Shown here: one piece after another, positions 25,541 through 34,334 of the stretch
Layout: each line of letters starts with the position of its first letter
Numbering within the stretch: position 1 is the first letter of the stretch
Assembly: GCF_031180965.1 (NCBI RefSeq)
Contig: NZ_JAPSLH010000016.1
Coordinates: 1-64,000 of the forward strand
Source of the DNA: Chelativorans sp.
Lineage (GTDB): Bacteria > Pseudomonadota > Alphaproteobacteria > Rhizobiales > Rhizobiaceae
Length of the DNA: 64,000 nucleotides
Direction of reading: 5' to 3'
The notes under the pieces: model-generated
Told to the model about the DNA's origin: nothing
Seen by the model: the letters and a program-made list of their open reading frames with translations, nothing else
Database searches by the model: none
Position numbers and translations under genes: made by a program

Positions 25541-26455
25541 ATGGACACGCTCACCCGCATGCGCGCCTTCATCCAGGTCGTGGAGGCGGAAGGTTTTTCC
25601 GCCGCCGCCCGCAAGGCCGGGCGATCGAAGGCGTTGCTGTCGAAATATGTGCGCGAGCTGGAGGACGAGCTCGGCGCCCTGCTTCTCAACCGCACGACCC
25701 GCAAATTCTCGCTCACCGAAACCGGCCAGACCTACTACCAGAGGGCGACGGAGCTTGTGCGTGAGATCGACGCGCTCTCGGAAACCGTGCGCGAATCTTC
25801 GAGCGATATCCGCGGGCGCATAAAACTGTCCGCTCCGCGCACCTTTGCGGACGCGCCGATCGGTCAGTCGCTGATCGACTTCGCCGCGGCACATCCCGAT
25901 ATCGTGCTGGACATCCAGCTCGACGACCGCTTCGTCGATCTGGTCGAGGAAGGCTTCGATCTTGCGATCCGCATCACCAGGCTCGACGACTCTTCGCTGA
26001 TTGCCCGGCGCCTCGCACCCTTCCGCGTGCCGCTCTGCGCTTCGCCCGCCCTCATCGACAAGCATGGGCGGCCAAGGCATCCGCGCGAGCTGCAGAACCT
26101 GCCCTGCATTGTCGATACCAATAGCCGGTTTCGCCAGAACTGGCCCTTTCAGGAGCGGGGCTTGCCGATTACCGTTCCGGTCAATGGGCGCCTCGAGGCC
26201 AACAGCCCGCTCGCCGTGCGGGCTGCCGCGGTCGCCGGACTGGGCTTCGCCTTCGTGCCGGACTTCATCGCCGCACCCGAGCTGAAGGCCGGGCGCCTCG
26301 TCACGGTCCTCGACGACTTCATCACAGACGGGGCGGGCATCTTCGCCGTCTATCCGCACCGGCGCTATCTGCCGGCCAAGGTGCGTGCGCTGGTCGATTT
26401 CCTCGCTCAATGGCTCAAGGAGAATTGTGCGGGGGAGTGGGGAAGAAGGGACTAG
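25541..26455 (+). CDS. LysR-family transcriptional regulator
   Basis: A 304-residue regulator with an N-terminal winged HTH (MDTLTRMRAFIQVVEAEGFS, SKALLSKYVRELEDELGALL) and a C-terminal LysR substrate domain (RGRIKLSAPRTFADAPIGQSL). It belongs to the CrgA/PecT-like subgroup with the MDxLxxMRxFxxVVE start. It follows the amidase by 7 bp. The last codons and the TAG stop (26453) fall in an inverted repeat, so the C-terminal GEWGRRD may be repeat-derived. Confidence 0.9.
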   Translation: MDTLTRMRAFIQVVEAEGFSAAARKAGRSKALLSKYVRELEDELGALLLNRTTRKFSLTETGQTYYQRATELVREIDALSETVRESSSDIRGRIKLSAPRTFADAPIGQSLIDFAAAHPDIVLDIQLDDRFVDLVEEGFDLAIRITRLDDSSLIARRLAPFRVPLCASPALIDKHGRPRHPRELQNLPCIVDTNSRFRQNWPFQERGLPITVPVNGRLEANSPLAVRAAAVAGLGFAFVPDFIAAPELKAGRLVTVLDDFITDGAGIFAVYPHRRYLPAKVRALVDFLAQWLKENCAGEWGRRD

Positions 26456-26550
26456 GGAAGTAGGGATTGAGAGCAATCCAGGTTGTCGCATTGTCTAGAC
26501 AACTCGATCCCTCGCCCCGGGGGTTCTACTTCCCTATTGCCCTATTCCCC
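26439..26550. repeat. long imperfect inverted repeat around a nested hairpin
   Basis: The outer arms 26439-26463 and 26526-26550 match at 21 of 25 positions and share TAGGGAAGTAG. Inside are AGGGATTGAG with CTCGATCCCT, and GTTGTC with GACAAC. The whole could fold into one cruciform. The left arm contains the LysR stop codon. Its GGGAAGTAGGG unit resembles the 8-bp tandem repeat at 6101-6188. Confidence 0.8.
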
Positions 26551-26622
26551 TGATCCCGTGTCCCATTTTTGCCGGGATCGTGATAGAGAAGGCCGCTTCA
26601 CGGGAATCGATGGGGCTTTCGC

Positions 26623-27288
26623 ATGCCTTGCGGGACGGGACGAAAAAGGCTGGCCGGCGCGGCGGCCGCGCTCGCCGCGATGGCTGGGCCGGCGCTGGCG
26701 CATCCTCATGTCTTTGCCGAAGCGCGCCTTGACGTGGCCGTCGGGCAGAACCGGCAGGTGCAGGCACTGCGCCATGTCTGGCGCTTCGACGATCTCTTCT
26801 CAAGCACGGTGCTGGTGGAATTCGACGGAAATCAGGACCTGAAGCTCGACGATGCGGAGCTGAAGGAAGTGGCCGGCGTGGTCCACGAATCGCTGGCCGA
26901 GTTCAACTATTTCCAGATCGTCACCGCCAATGGGCGCGAGGTGGCCATGCAACCGCCGGCCGAGCTCAGGGCCGATTTCACGGACAACCAGCTCATCATC
27001 CTCTTCGAAACGCGCCCGAAGGACGCGCTGGAGCTGCAGGGCAAGGTGGATTTCGGCGTCTATGACCCGACCTTCTACACGGCGATCGATTTCACCGAGG
27101 ACGAGTATCTGGCGGTGGAGAACATGCCGCAGGGCTGCTCGCGCGCCGTCATCCGGCCCGATCCGGACGAGGCGATCGCGCAGAACCAGGACACGCTGAC
27201 GGAGGCTTTCTTCAGCGATCCGGGCGGCAACGATCTCAGCAGGATCTTTGCCACCAAGCTTGAGATTACGTGCAACGGCAACGGTTAA
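26623..27288 (+). CDS. DUF1007 periplasmic protein
   Basis: A 221-residue secreted protein: signal peptide to PALAHP, then the DUF1007 domain (HPHVFAEARLDVAVG, WRFDDLFSSTVLVEFDGN, DDAELKEVAG). DUF1007 proteins are regularly encoded next to NicO/RcnA-type nickel-cobalt transporters, as here with a 17-bp gap. The N-terminal His-Pro-His right after the signal cleavage site could bind metal; this is inferred. The role is probably periplasmic metal handling. Confidence 0.85.
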   Translation: MPCGTGRKRLAGAAAALAAMAGPALAHPHVFAEARLDVAVGQNRQVQALRHVWRFDDLFSSTVLVEFDGNQDLKLDDAELKEVAGVVHESLAEFNYFQIVTANGREVAMQPPAELRADFTDNQLIILFETRPKDALELQGKVDFGVYDPTFYTAIDFTEDEYLAVENMPQGCSRAVIRPDPDEAIAQNQDTLTEAFFSDPGGNDLSRIFATKLEITCNGNG

Positions 27289-27305
27289 GCAGCGGGGGCT
27301 GAGCT

Positions 27306-28445
27306 ATGAGCGGGAATGACGGCGTTCTGTTATACCGTGCCAAGACGCCGATCGGCCAATTGACGGAGGTCGTTGCCCTTGCCGCGTTGACGACAATCAT
27401 TCTCCTACCCGCCGCGCACGCGCAAAGCTCGCTCGGCATCGGCACGGCCGAGCCTTCCATCGCCCCGGGCGGGCCGTTCGCGGGACTGATGCAATGGGTG
27501 AACGCGCACCAGCAGAGCTTTTATCGCGCGCTCACGGGCGCGCTTAAGGGGATGCGTGAGGACGGCTCGCAGCTGTGGCTGCTCGTCGGCCTCTCCTTCG
27601 CCTATGGCGTGTTCCATGCGGCGGGGCCGGGCCACGGGAAGGCGGTGATTTCCTCCTATATGCTCGCCAATGAAGTGGCGCTGAGGCGCGGCATCGTCCT
27701 TTCCTTCGCCTCCGCGGCCCTGCAGGCGATCACTGCGATCGCCGTCATGGGGGCGGTGTTTCTGCTCCTGCGCGGCACGACCGTGTCCATGACGGACGCC
27801 ACGCGTGTGCTGGAATTGCTGAGCTACGTGCTGATTGCCGCCTTCGGCGCCTGGCTCCTGTGGCGCAAGCTCGCCCCCGTCCTTCGCGGGCAGGGGCAGC
27901 CCGCGCGCAGCCTTTCGGCCGCTGCCCCGGCGCTGGAACATGCCCACGACCACCACCATCACCACCACGATGAGCATGGGCATCATCATCTTGGCGGGGG
28001 TGAGCACCACCATCACCATGGTCACGGGCATGCGCATCACGACCACCACGATTTGACGGCGGGCGAAGTGTGTCCGTCCTGCGGGCACTCGCACGCGCCG
28101 GATCCGGCTCACCTCGGCCAGGATCGGCTCGGCTGGCGCGGCGCCTGGTCGGCGGTGGCGGCGGTCGGCATGCGCCCCTGTTCGGGCGCGCTGATCGTGC
28201 TGACCTTCTCGTTCCTCAACGCGCTCTGGCTCGGCGGCATCGTATCGGTCTTCGCGATGGCGCTCGGAACCGCTATCACCGTCTCGGTCCTGGCGATCCT
28301 CGCGGTCACGGCGAAGAACTGGGCGGTGGCGCTTTCCGGCGGCGGCGCCTGGAGCGCGCGCATCCATTCCGGCATCGAGATCGCCGGCGCGGCCCTCATC
28401 CTGCTGATGGGGCTGATCATGCTGGCGGCGAGCCTCGCCGCCTGA
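27306..28445 (+). CDS. NicO-family nickel/cobalt transporter
   Basis: An inner-membrane transporter of 379 residues with six or more membrane segments. The family motif is FHAAGPGHGKAVISSY. A cytosolic or periplasmic loop (about residues 211-251) is extremely His-rich, more than 20 His, with HDHHHHHHDEHGHHH and similar runs, then CPSCGHSHAPD. MRPCSGALIVLTFSF and the C-terminal membrane block complete the family. It probably exports Ni2+/Co2+ with the preceding DUF1007 protein. No metal-responsive regulator gene is adjacent. Confidence 0.9.
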   Translation: MSGNDGVLLYRAKTPIGQLTEVVALAALTTIILLPAAHAQSSLGIGTAEPSIAPGGPFAGLMQWVNAHQQSFYRALTGALKGMREDGSQLWLLVGLSFAYGVFHAAGPGHGKAVISSYMLANEVALRRGIVLSFASAALQAITAIAVMGAVFLLLRGTTVSMTDATRVLELLSYVLIAAFGAWLLWRKLAPVLRGQGQPARSLSAAAPALEHAHDHHHHHHDEHGHHHLGGGEHHHHHGHGHAHHDHHDLTAGEVCPSCGHSHAPDPAHLGQDRLGWRGAWSAVAAVGMRPCSGALIVLTFSFLNALWLGGIVSVFAMALGTAITVSVLAILAVTAKNWAVALSGGGAWSARIHSGIEIAGAALILLMGLIMLAASLAA

Positions 28446-28463
28446 CCTGCCGCGAGCCCCGGC

Positions 28464-28745
28464 TCAGATCACCTGGCTGAGCTGCATGGCGACCGACATG
28501 TCGCCCTCCACCTTGAGCTTGCCCTGCATGAATGCGGCAGTCGGATCGAGCTCGCCGGCGACCATCGCGGCCAGGTCGTCCTTGTCCAGCGCAATGACGC
28601 AATCGGCCGGGCCGTCACTGGTCGAGACGGTGCCGCCATCGATCAGGATCACGCCCTCCGCGCCGCAATCGAACTTCACGGACCGGTCGAAGCCGGAGCC
28701 GGCAACCCGGTCGCGCATCCTTGCGGCGATATCATCCATGCTCAT
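28464..28745 (-). CDS. SCP2 sterol-carrier-domain protein
   Basis: A 93-residue stand-alone SCP2 lipid-binding domain: GAEGVILIDGGTVS, CVIALDKDDLAAMVAGELDPTAAFMQGKLKVEGD in outline, and MQLSQVI at the end. It probably binds a lipid or acyl-CoA in the cytoplasm. The 6+2+6 palindrome at 28828-28841, about 83 bp upstream of the start, is a candidate operator. Confidence 0.85.
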   Translation of the reverse strand: MSMDDIAARMRDRVAGSGFDRSVKFDCGAEGVILIDGGTVSTSDGPADCVIALDKDDLAAMVAGELDPTAAFMQGKLKVEGDMSVAMQLSQVI

Positions 28746-28827
28746 CTGGCTGCTCCTAGGGTGAAAGGGTGAGGGCCTGCGGCGCGTCCTCTGCGCGCAG
28801 GCGAGAGAGCCAGGAATTAGGATCGAA

Positions 28828-28841
28828 TGACGTTTACGTCA
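28828..28841. promoter_or_regulatory. palindromic operator candidate TGACGT-TT-ACGTCA
   Basis: A perfect 6-bp inverted repeat with a 2-bp spacer lies 83 bp upstream of the SCP2 gene. It resembles sites of MerR-type LiuR regulators of branched-chain amino-acid and fatty-acid catabolism in proteobacteria, which use TGACGT/ACGTCA-like arms. Confidence 0.4.
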
Positions 28842-28911
28842 AGGTAATCTGGCGGAATCCCGCAGGCGCGGCTCCCTCCCGAATGAGCGCTGGGGAAGCG
28901 GCTGGGGCCCG

Positions 28912-29913
28912 TCAGCCCATCACTCTGCCGTCCGCATCGAAGCGGTAGATGCGCTGCGGCTGAGGCGTGACGAAAAGGATATCGTCCGGCGCGAAGCGGT
29001 GCTCGCCGAAGAGCCGGACCGTGACCAGTCCCGCCTGTTCCGTGTCGAGATAGAGGATCGTGTCGGCGCCGAGGTGTTCCACATGGATCACGCTGCCCTT
29101 CCAGTCGCCCGATTGCGGATCGACCGTGATGTGCTCGGGCCGCACGCCCAGGGTCTTGGCGCCATTCTGGCCGAGCCGCTCGGCTTCCACGAAATTCATC
29201 TTGGGCGAGCCGATGAAGCCGGCGACGAAGAGGTTCGCCGGCCGGTTGTAGAGCTCCATGGGCGTGCCGACCTGCTCGATGCGCCCGGCATTGAGGATGA
29301 CGATGCGGTCGCCCAGCGTCATCGCCTCCACCTGGTCATGCGTCACATAGATCATGGTTGCAGTGAGATCGCGGTGCAGCCTGGCGAGCTCCAGCCGGGT
29401 GTTCACGCGCAGCGCCGCATCGAGATTGGAGAGCGGCTCGTCGAACAGGAAAAGCTTCGGATTGCGCACGATGGCGCGCCCGATGGCGACGCGCTGGCGC
29501 TGGCCGCCGGAAAGCTCGGCCGGGCGACGCTCGAGATAGTCGTCCAGCCCGAGCATGTGGGAGGCGGCGGCCACGCGCTCACGGATCTCCTCCCGCGGCC
29601 GCCCGGCCTGCTTCAGGCCAAGGCCCATATTGTCGCGCACATTCAAGTGCGGATAGAGCGCGTAGCTCTGAAACACCATGGCGATGCCGCGCTTGGCGGG
29701 CGGCACATGGTCGACCGGCTGCCCCTCGATGAGAACATGGCCCGACGTGGCGTCCTCGAGGCCGGCGATGACGCGCAGTAGCGTCGATTTTCCGCAGCCC
29801 GAAGGCCCGACGAAGATCACGAACTCGCCGTCCTCGACGGAAAGATCGATGCCCTTCAGCACCTCGGTCGCGCCGAAGGATTTCCTGATATTCTGAAGAG
29901 TCAGCGAACCCAA
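28912..29913 (-). CDS. sugar ABC transporter ATP-binding protein (UgpC/MsmK type)
   Basis: A 333-residue ATPase with Walker A GPSGCGKST, signature LSGGQRQRVAIGRAIV, Walker B LFLFDEPLSNLD and H-loop YVTHDQVEAM. The C-terminal MalK-type TOBE region is present (LGVRPEHITVDP). It is the last gene of the five-gene sugar-import operon that begins at 34073, starting 7 bp after the dehydrogenase. Confidence 0.93.
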   Translation of the reverse strand: MGSLTLQNIRKSFGATEVLKGIDLSVEDGEFVIFVGPSGCGKSTLLRVIAGLEDATSGHVLIEGQPVDHVPPAKRGIAMVFQSYALYPHLNVRDNMGLGLKQAGRPREEIRERVAAASHMLGLDDYLERRPAELSGGQRQRVAIGRAIVRNPKLFLFDEPLSNLDAALRVNTRLELARLHRDLTATMIYVTHDQVEAMTLGDRIVILNAGRIEQVGTPMELYNRPANLFVAGFIGSPKMNFVEAERLGQNGAKTLGVRPEHITVDPQSGDWKGSVIHVEHLGADTILYLDTEQAGLVTVRLFGEHRFAPDDILFVTPQPQRIYRFDADGRVMG

Positions 29914-29920
29914 TTCTGCC

Positions 29921-30979
29921 TCACAATCTCACCGCACGCCCGGTGCGCACGCTTTCGTCCGCCGCCAGGCAAATCTTCAGGGACTGCACGGCATCCTCCA
30001 TGTGGCGGGAGAGGTCGACGTCCTCGCGGATGGCCTTCAGCAGAAACGCCTGCTCGCGCTCGCAGAGCTCCTGGTGGCCGGGCTCGCCCTCCATGCGCAG
30101 GATCTCGTCCGGCGCGGCGAAACGGCCGTCGGCGCGGCGCTCGGCGCGGTGGATGCGGATGGTGGCCGTCTTGGTATGCGTGTCGATGTCGTCGGATTTT
30201 GCGCCCTCGTCCATGACGATGGAGACGCTACCCTTGGGCGACATGATGTCTTTCACGAAGAAAGCGGTTTCCGAAATCATCGGCCCCCACGCCGCCTCGT
30301 ACCAGCCCACCGAGCCGTCCTCGAACAGCACCTGCAGATGCCCGTAATTGTACATGTCCGGCTTGATCTCGTCGGATAGCCGCACGCCCATGCCGCGCAC
30401 CTCCAGGGGCCATGCGTCGGTGATCTGGCACATGACGTCTACATAATGCACGCCGCAATCGACGATGGGGGAGGTCGTTTCCATCAGCCGCCGGTGCGTC
30501 TCCCAGGTGGGGCCGCTCGACTGCTGGTTCAGGTTCATGCGGAAGACGTACGGCCCGCCCAGCGCGCGGGCCTCCGCGATCAGCCTTTGCCAGGAAGGAT
30601 GGTGGCGCAGGATATAGCCGATGACCAGCTTGCGGCCATTCGCCCTGGCGGCGGCGACCACGCGCTCGGCGTCCTCCACCGTCGTCGCCAGAGGCTTTTC
30701 CACGAAGACATGGCAGCCGGCCTCCAGCGCCATGACGGCGTAGTCGGCGTGGCTGTCGGAATAGGTGTTGATGGAGGCGACGTCCGGCTTCTCGCGCCGC
30801 AGCGCCTCCTCGAAGGAGCGTTCGACCGTGTAACCGGCGAGCTCCTCCTCCAGGTCTACCGGAGAGCGGTTGACCAGGGCGGCGATCTCAAAACCGGGAT
30901 TGCGGTGATAGGCCAGCGCATGGCTGCGGCCCATATTGCCAAGGCCGGCCACAAGGACGCTCAAGGGCTTCCCGCTCAT
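29921..30979 (-). CDS. Gfo/Idh/MocA-family NAD(P)-dependent oxidoreductase
   Basis: A 352-residue cytoplasmic dehydrogenase. The Rossmann motif is VAGLGNMGRSHALAYHRNPG and the EKPLATT motif carries the conserved lysine; the C-terminal alpha/beta domain follows (DCGVHYVDVMCQI). It overlaps the upstream permease gene by 4 bp and precedes the ATPase by 7 bp, so it acts on the sugar imported by the operon. The substrate is unknown. Confidence 0.9.
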   Translation of the reverse strand: MSGKPLSVLVAGLGNMGRSHALAYHRNPGFEIAALVNRSPVDLEEELAGYTVERSFEEALRREKPDVASINTYSDSHADYAVMALEAGCHVFVEKPLATTVEDAERVVAAARANGRKLVIGYILRHHPSWQRLIAEARALGGPYVFRMNLNQQSSGPTWETHRRLMETTSPIVDCGVHYVDVMCQITDAWPLEVRGMGVRLSDEIKPDMYNYGHLQVLFEDGSVGWYEAAWGPMISETAFFVKDIMSPKGSVSIVMDEGAKSDDIDTHTKTATIRIHRAERRADGRFAAPDEILRMEGEPGHQELCEREQAFLLKAIREDVDLSRHMEDAVQSLKICLAADESVRTGRAVRL

Positions 30980-31815
30980 TTGACGGCTCCTGCTGTGATC
31001 CCGCGGATGAGCTGACGGGAGAAGATGAGGTAGAGGATCAGGACGGGCAGGATCGCCAGCGACAGGGCCGCCAGCACCGCGTTCCAGTTGGTCACGAACT
31101 GCCCGATGAAGACTTGCGCGCCGAGGGTGATCGTCTTGGTCTCCTCGGCCGGCGCGAGGATCAGTGGGAACCAGAGGTCGTTCCAGATCGGGATCATGGT
31201 GAAGACGGCCACCGTCGCCATGGCGGGGCGCACCAGCGGCAGGACGAGGCGGAAGAAAATGCGGTATTCCGAGAGCCCGTCTATGCGGCCGGCATTCTTC
31301 AGGTCGTCGGAGACCTGGCGCATGAATTCGGAGAGGATGAAGACGGCAAGCGGCAGGCCCTGGGCCGTATAGACCAGGATCAGCGCCGTCAGCGTGTTGA
31401 CCAGTCCGCTCGCCACCATCAACTGCAGAATAGCCACCGTGCCGAGCCGGATCGGGATCATGATGCCGAGCGCGAGGTAAAGCCCCATCAGCGAGTTGCC
31501 GCGGAAGCGGTATTCGGCAAGCGCAAAGGCCGCCATGGCGCCGAACAAGAGCACGCAGAACAGCGAGACAACCGTCACGATCATGCTGTTCTGGAAGTAG
31601 AGGAAGAAATCGCCCTGCGCCAGCACGGTCTCATAGCCGATCAGGCTGAAGGTCTCCGCGTTGGGCAGGGAAAGCGGCGAGCGGAAGATGCCTTGGCGGG
31701 TCTTGAAGGAATTGATGATGATGACGAGCACCGGGAACAGCGCGACGGCCGTATAGGCGATCAGCACCGCATGGGCCGCCGCGCTACGCCAGGGGGAGGT
31801 GCGGGCCTTGCTCAT
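30976..31815 (-). CDS. carbohydrate ABC transporter permease (MalG type)
   Basis: A 279-residue inner-membrane permease with six predicted segments and the EAA loop NAGRIDGLSEYRIFFRLVLP. The second permease of the operon; 7 bp after the first one and overlapping the dehydrogenase by 4 bp. Confidence 0.93.
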   Translation of the reverse strand: MSKARTSPWRSAAAHAVLIAYTAVALFPVLVIIINSFKTRQGIFRSPLSLPNAETFSLIGYETVLAQGDFFLYFQNSMIVTVVSLFCVLLFGAMAAFALAEYRFRGNSLMGLYLALGIMIPIRLGTVAILQLMVASGLVNTLTALILVYTAQGLPLAVFILSEFMRQVSDDLKNAGRIDGLSEYRIFFRLVLPLVRPAMATVAVFTMIPIWNDLWFPLILAPAEETKTITLGAQVFIGQFVTNWNAVLAALSLAILPVLILYLIFSRQLIRGITAGAVK

Positions 31816-31822
31816 CCCGACC

Positions 31823-32743
31823 TCAGAACTGATACCGACGCAGACGCGTCTGGATGGCGAAGAGGTAGAGGCACACGCCGGCGAGGATGATGAAGAACAT
31901 CATGGATGCGATCGTCGCGCCCATGTTGGAATCGCCGATCTGCAGCTGGAAGCCGAAAAAGGTGCGATAAAGGAACGTGCCGAGAATGTCGGTAGAGAAG
32001 TTGGGGCCGGCCATGGCGCCCTGGCTCGAATAGATCAGGTCGAACGCATTGAAATTGCCCACGAAGGTCAGCACCGAGATGATGCCGATCGAGGGCAGGA
32101 TGAGCGGCAGCTTTATCTTCCAGAACTGGGCCATGCCGGTGATGCCATCGCATTCGGCCGCTTCCAGGATCTCGTCGGGAATGGCGAGAAGCGCGGCATA
32201 GATCAGCATCATCGGAATGCCCACGAACTGCCAGACGGAGATGAGGCCCAGCGTGGTCAGCGCATATTCCTCCTTGCCGAGCCAGGGCGCGAACAGCCCC
32301 TTGAGGCCGATCATCCCGAGCAGGTCGGGCGCCACGCCCCAGATCGGGCTCAGGATCAGCTTCCAGACGAAGCCGACGATGACGAAAGAGAGGATGGTGG
32401 GGATAAAGATCGCCGTGCGGTAGAAGCCGCGCAGGCGCAGCCGCGGATTGGAAAGCAGCGCGGCAAGAAGGATGCCGATCGGGTTCTGCACCAGCATGTG
32501 GATGATGAAGAACCAGACATTGTTCCAGAGTGCGTTCCAGAAGCTGGCGGACCAGCGCGGGTCGCCGAGCAGCGTGCGGAAATTGTCGAACCCGACGAAG
32601 ACCTGGCCGTCGGGGGTTCCGCGGAACAGCGAAAGCTGCAGCGTGCCGAAGAGCGGCAGGATCATCACCACCGTGTAGACGAGCACCGCCGGCGCCAGAA
32701 ACAAGACGATGTGCCAGCGGATCGGCTTGGTTGCGGCCGCCAT
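31823..32743 (-). CDS. sugar ABC transporter permease (MalF type)
   Basis: A 306-residue inner-membrane permease of the CUT1 family with the EAA loop EAAECDGITGMAQFWKIKLPL. The N-terminal segment IVLFLAPAVLVYTVVMILPLF is typical. It lies between the binding-protein gene (61 bp gap) and the second permease. Confidence 0.93.
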   Translation of the reverse strand: MAAATKPIRWHIVLFLAPAVLVYTVVMILPLFGTLQLSLFRGTPDGQVFVGFDNFRTLLGDPRWSASFWNALWNNVWFFIIHMLVQNPIGILLAALLSNPRLRLRGFYRTAIFIPTILSFVIVGFVWKLILSPIWGVAPDLLGMIGLKGLFAPWLGKEEYALTTLGLISVWQFVGIPMMLIYAALLAIPDEILEAAECDGITGMAQFWKIKLPLILPSIGIISVLTFVGNFNAFDLIYSSQGAMAGPNFSTDILGTFLYRTFFGFQLQIGDSNMGATIASMMFFIILAGVCLYLFAIQTRLRRYQF

Positions 32744-32804
32744 ACCCTACCTCAAAAAAGAGAGGCCGCCGGAGTGGCGGCCCCGAACGCGGCTGAATCT
32801 TCCG

Positions 32805-34073
32805 TCACTTCCCCTTCTGCGGCTCGTACCAGCTTGCAAGTCCCTCCTGCAGGCGCTGGGCGGCGGCTTCGGGCGTCTCCGTGCCGTTGATCACATTGGC
32901 GGAGGCGGTCCAGGTCTCGTTTTCCAGATTGGGCGTGCCGCGCGACAGGATCTGATAGGTGGAGCGGATGGTGGGCTCGCACTTCTCGCGCCAGGAGACG
33001 AATTCCTGCGCCAGCGGGTCCTGCATCTCGACAGGCTTGGACGAGAGGCTGAAGAAGCCCGGCAGCGCATTGGCATAGATCCTGGCGAACTCCTCCGACG
33101 CCACCCAGGACAGGAATTTCCTGCCGGCTTCCGCGTTCGGGCTCTTGGCATTGAGGCCGATGGCGATGTCCGTGTGGTCGGAGATGTAGCAGGTGTCGCC
33201 GGCGGCCTTCACGGGCGGCGGGAACGCGCCCATCTCGAAGTCGGCCTGGGTGTTGAATACCGAGATCTCCCACGAGCCGGCAGGATAGATCGCCGCGCGG
33301 CCCAACGTGAAGAGGTTCTGGCTATCAGGATAGGACTGCGCCTCGAAGCCGTCGCCGAAATAGTCCTTCCAGCGCGCCAATGTCTTGAACGGGTCCACCC
33401 ATTGCGGATCGGTCAGCTTCTGCTCGCCCTTGATGAGCGCCTGGCGGCCTTCCTCACCCTTCCAGTAGTTCGGGCCGATATTCTGGTAGCCCATGGTGGC
33501 GGCTTCCCAGAGGTCCTTCGTGCCCATGGCCATGGGGATGTAGGTGCCGTCCTCCTTGATCTTGTCGAGCACGGCGAAGAACTCGTCCTCGGTCGTCGGC
33601 ACCTCGAGCCCCAGTTCCTCGAAAGCATCCTTGTTGTAGATGAAGCCGTGGATCACCGAAGCCATGGGCACGCAGAAGGTGGCCGAGCCGTCGTCGGTCT
33701 GCCAGGCGGACTTCGCCACATCGGAGAAATTCTCCATGCCCGGAAGGTCGGAAAGATTCGCGAGCTGGCCCTTGTTGTAGAGCTCGAGAGAGGCGTCGAA
33801 GGGGCGGCAGGTGATGAGGTCGCCACCCGAGCCGGCATCGAGCTTGGCGTTGAGCGCCGCATTGTACTCGGTGGGCGCCGAGGGGGAGAAGACCACCTTG
33901 ATGCCGGGATTGGCCGCCTCGAAGGCGGGAATGAGCTGTTCCTGCCAGATGGCGAGATCGTCGTTGCGCCAGCTTTCGATCGTCAGCGTCACATCCTGCG
34001 CCGTCGCCAGCCCGGCGCTGCCCGCAAGCATGCTGGTGGCGCTGAGGAATGCGAGTAGGCTTCTGCTTGTCAT
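32805..34073 (-). CDS. sugar ABC transporter substrate-binding protein (CUT1 family)
   Basis: A 422-residue periplasmic binding protein with a signal peptide (LLAFLSATSMLAGSAGLATA) and the extracellular solute-binding family 1 fold (WQEQLIPAFEAANPGIKVVF, LDKIKEDGTYIPMAMG, RAAIYPAGSWEISVF). It is the first gene of the minus-strand sugar operon and is divergent from the kinase at 34335. The kinase suggests an amino sugar, but the ligand is not determined by sequence. Confidence 0.92.
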   Translation of the reverse strand: MTSRSLLAFLSATSMLAGSAGLATAQDVTLTIESWRNDDLAIWQEQLIPAFEAANPGIKVVFSPSAPTEYNAALNAKLDAGSGGDLITCRPFDASLELYNKGQLANLSDLPGMENFSDVAKSAWQTDDGSATFCVPMASVIHGFIYNKDAFEELGLEVPTTEDEFFAVLDKIKEDGTYIPMAMGTKDLWEAATMGYQNIGPNYWKGEEGRQALIKGEQKLTDPQWVDPFKTLARWKDYFGDGFEAQSYPDSQNLFTLGRAAIYPAGSWEISVFNTQADFEMGAFPPPVKAAGDTCYISDHTDIAIGLNAKSPNAEAGRKFLSWVASEEFARIYANALPGFFSLSSKPVEMQDPLAQEFVSWREKCEPTIRSTYQILSRGTPNLENETWTASANVINGTETPEAAAQRLQEGLASWYEPQKGK

Positions 34074-34334
34074 CTTTCTCTCCCTTCGGCTGACGCCGTG
34101 TTCCCTTGATTGATGGAGGTTTTAGAGGTGGGGCAGCCGGCTTCCGGTGCTCGGCCTGCGCATGTCAATGAACGCTGTGCTTGATCACCCCACGATCGTG
34201 CCCCCGCGGATGCGGCCATGTAAGAACATTCCGCGGCGCTTTTCCAGCAGGAAAATTAAACGGTTGAATCGTCAGCGCGGGCGGGCAACATGGCGCCTGC
34301 GGCGGGGAGTCGGCGAAGGGAAGGCGATCGGCTG

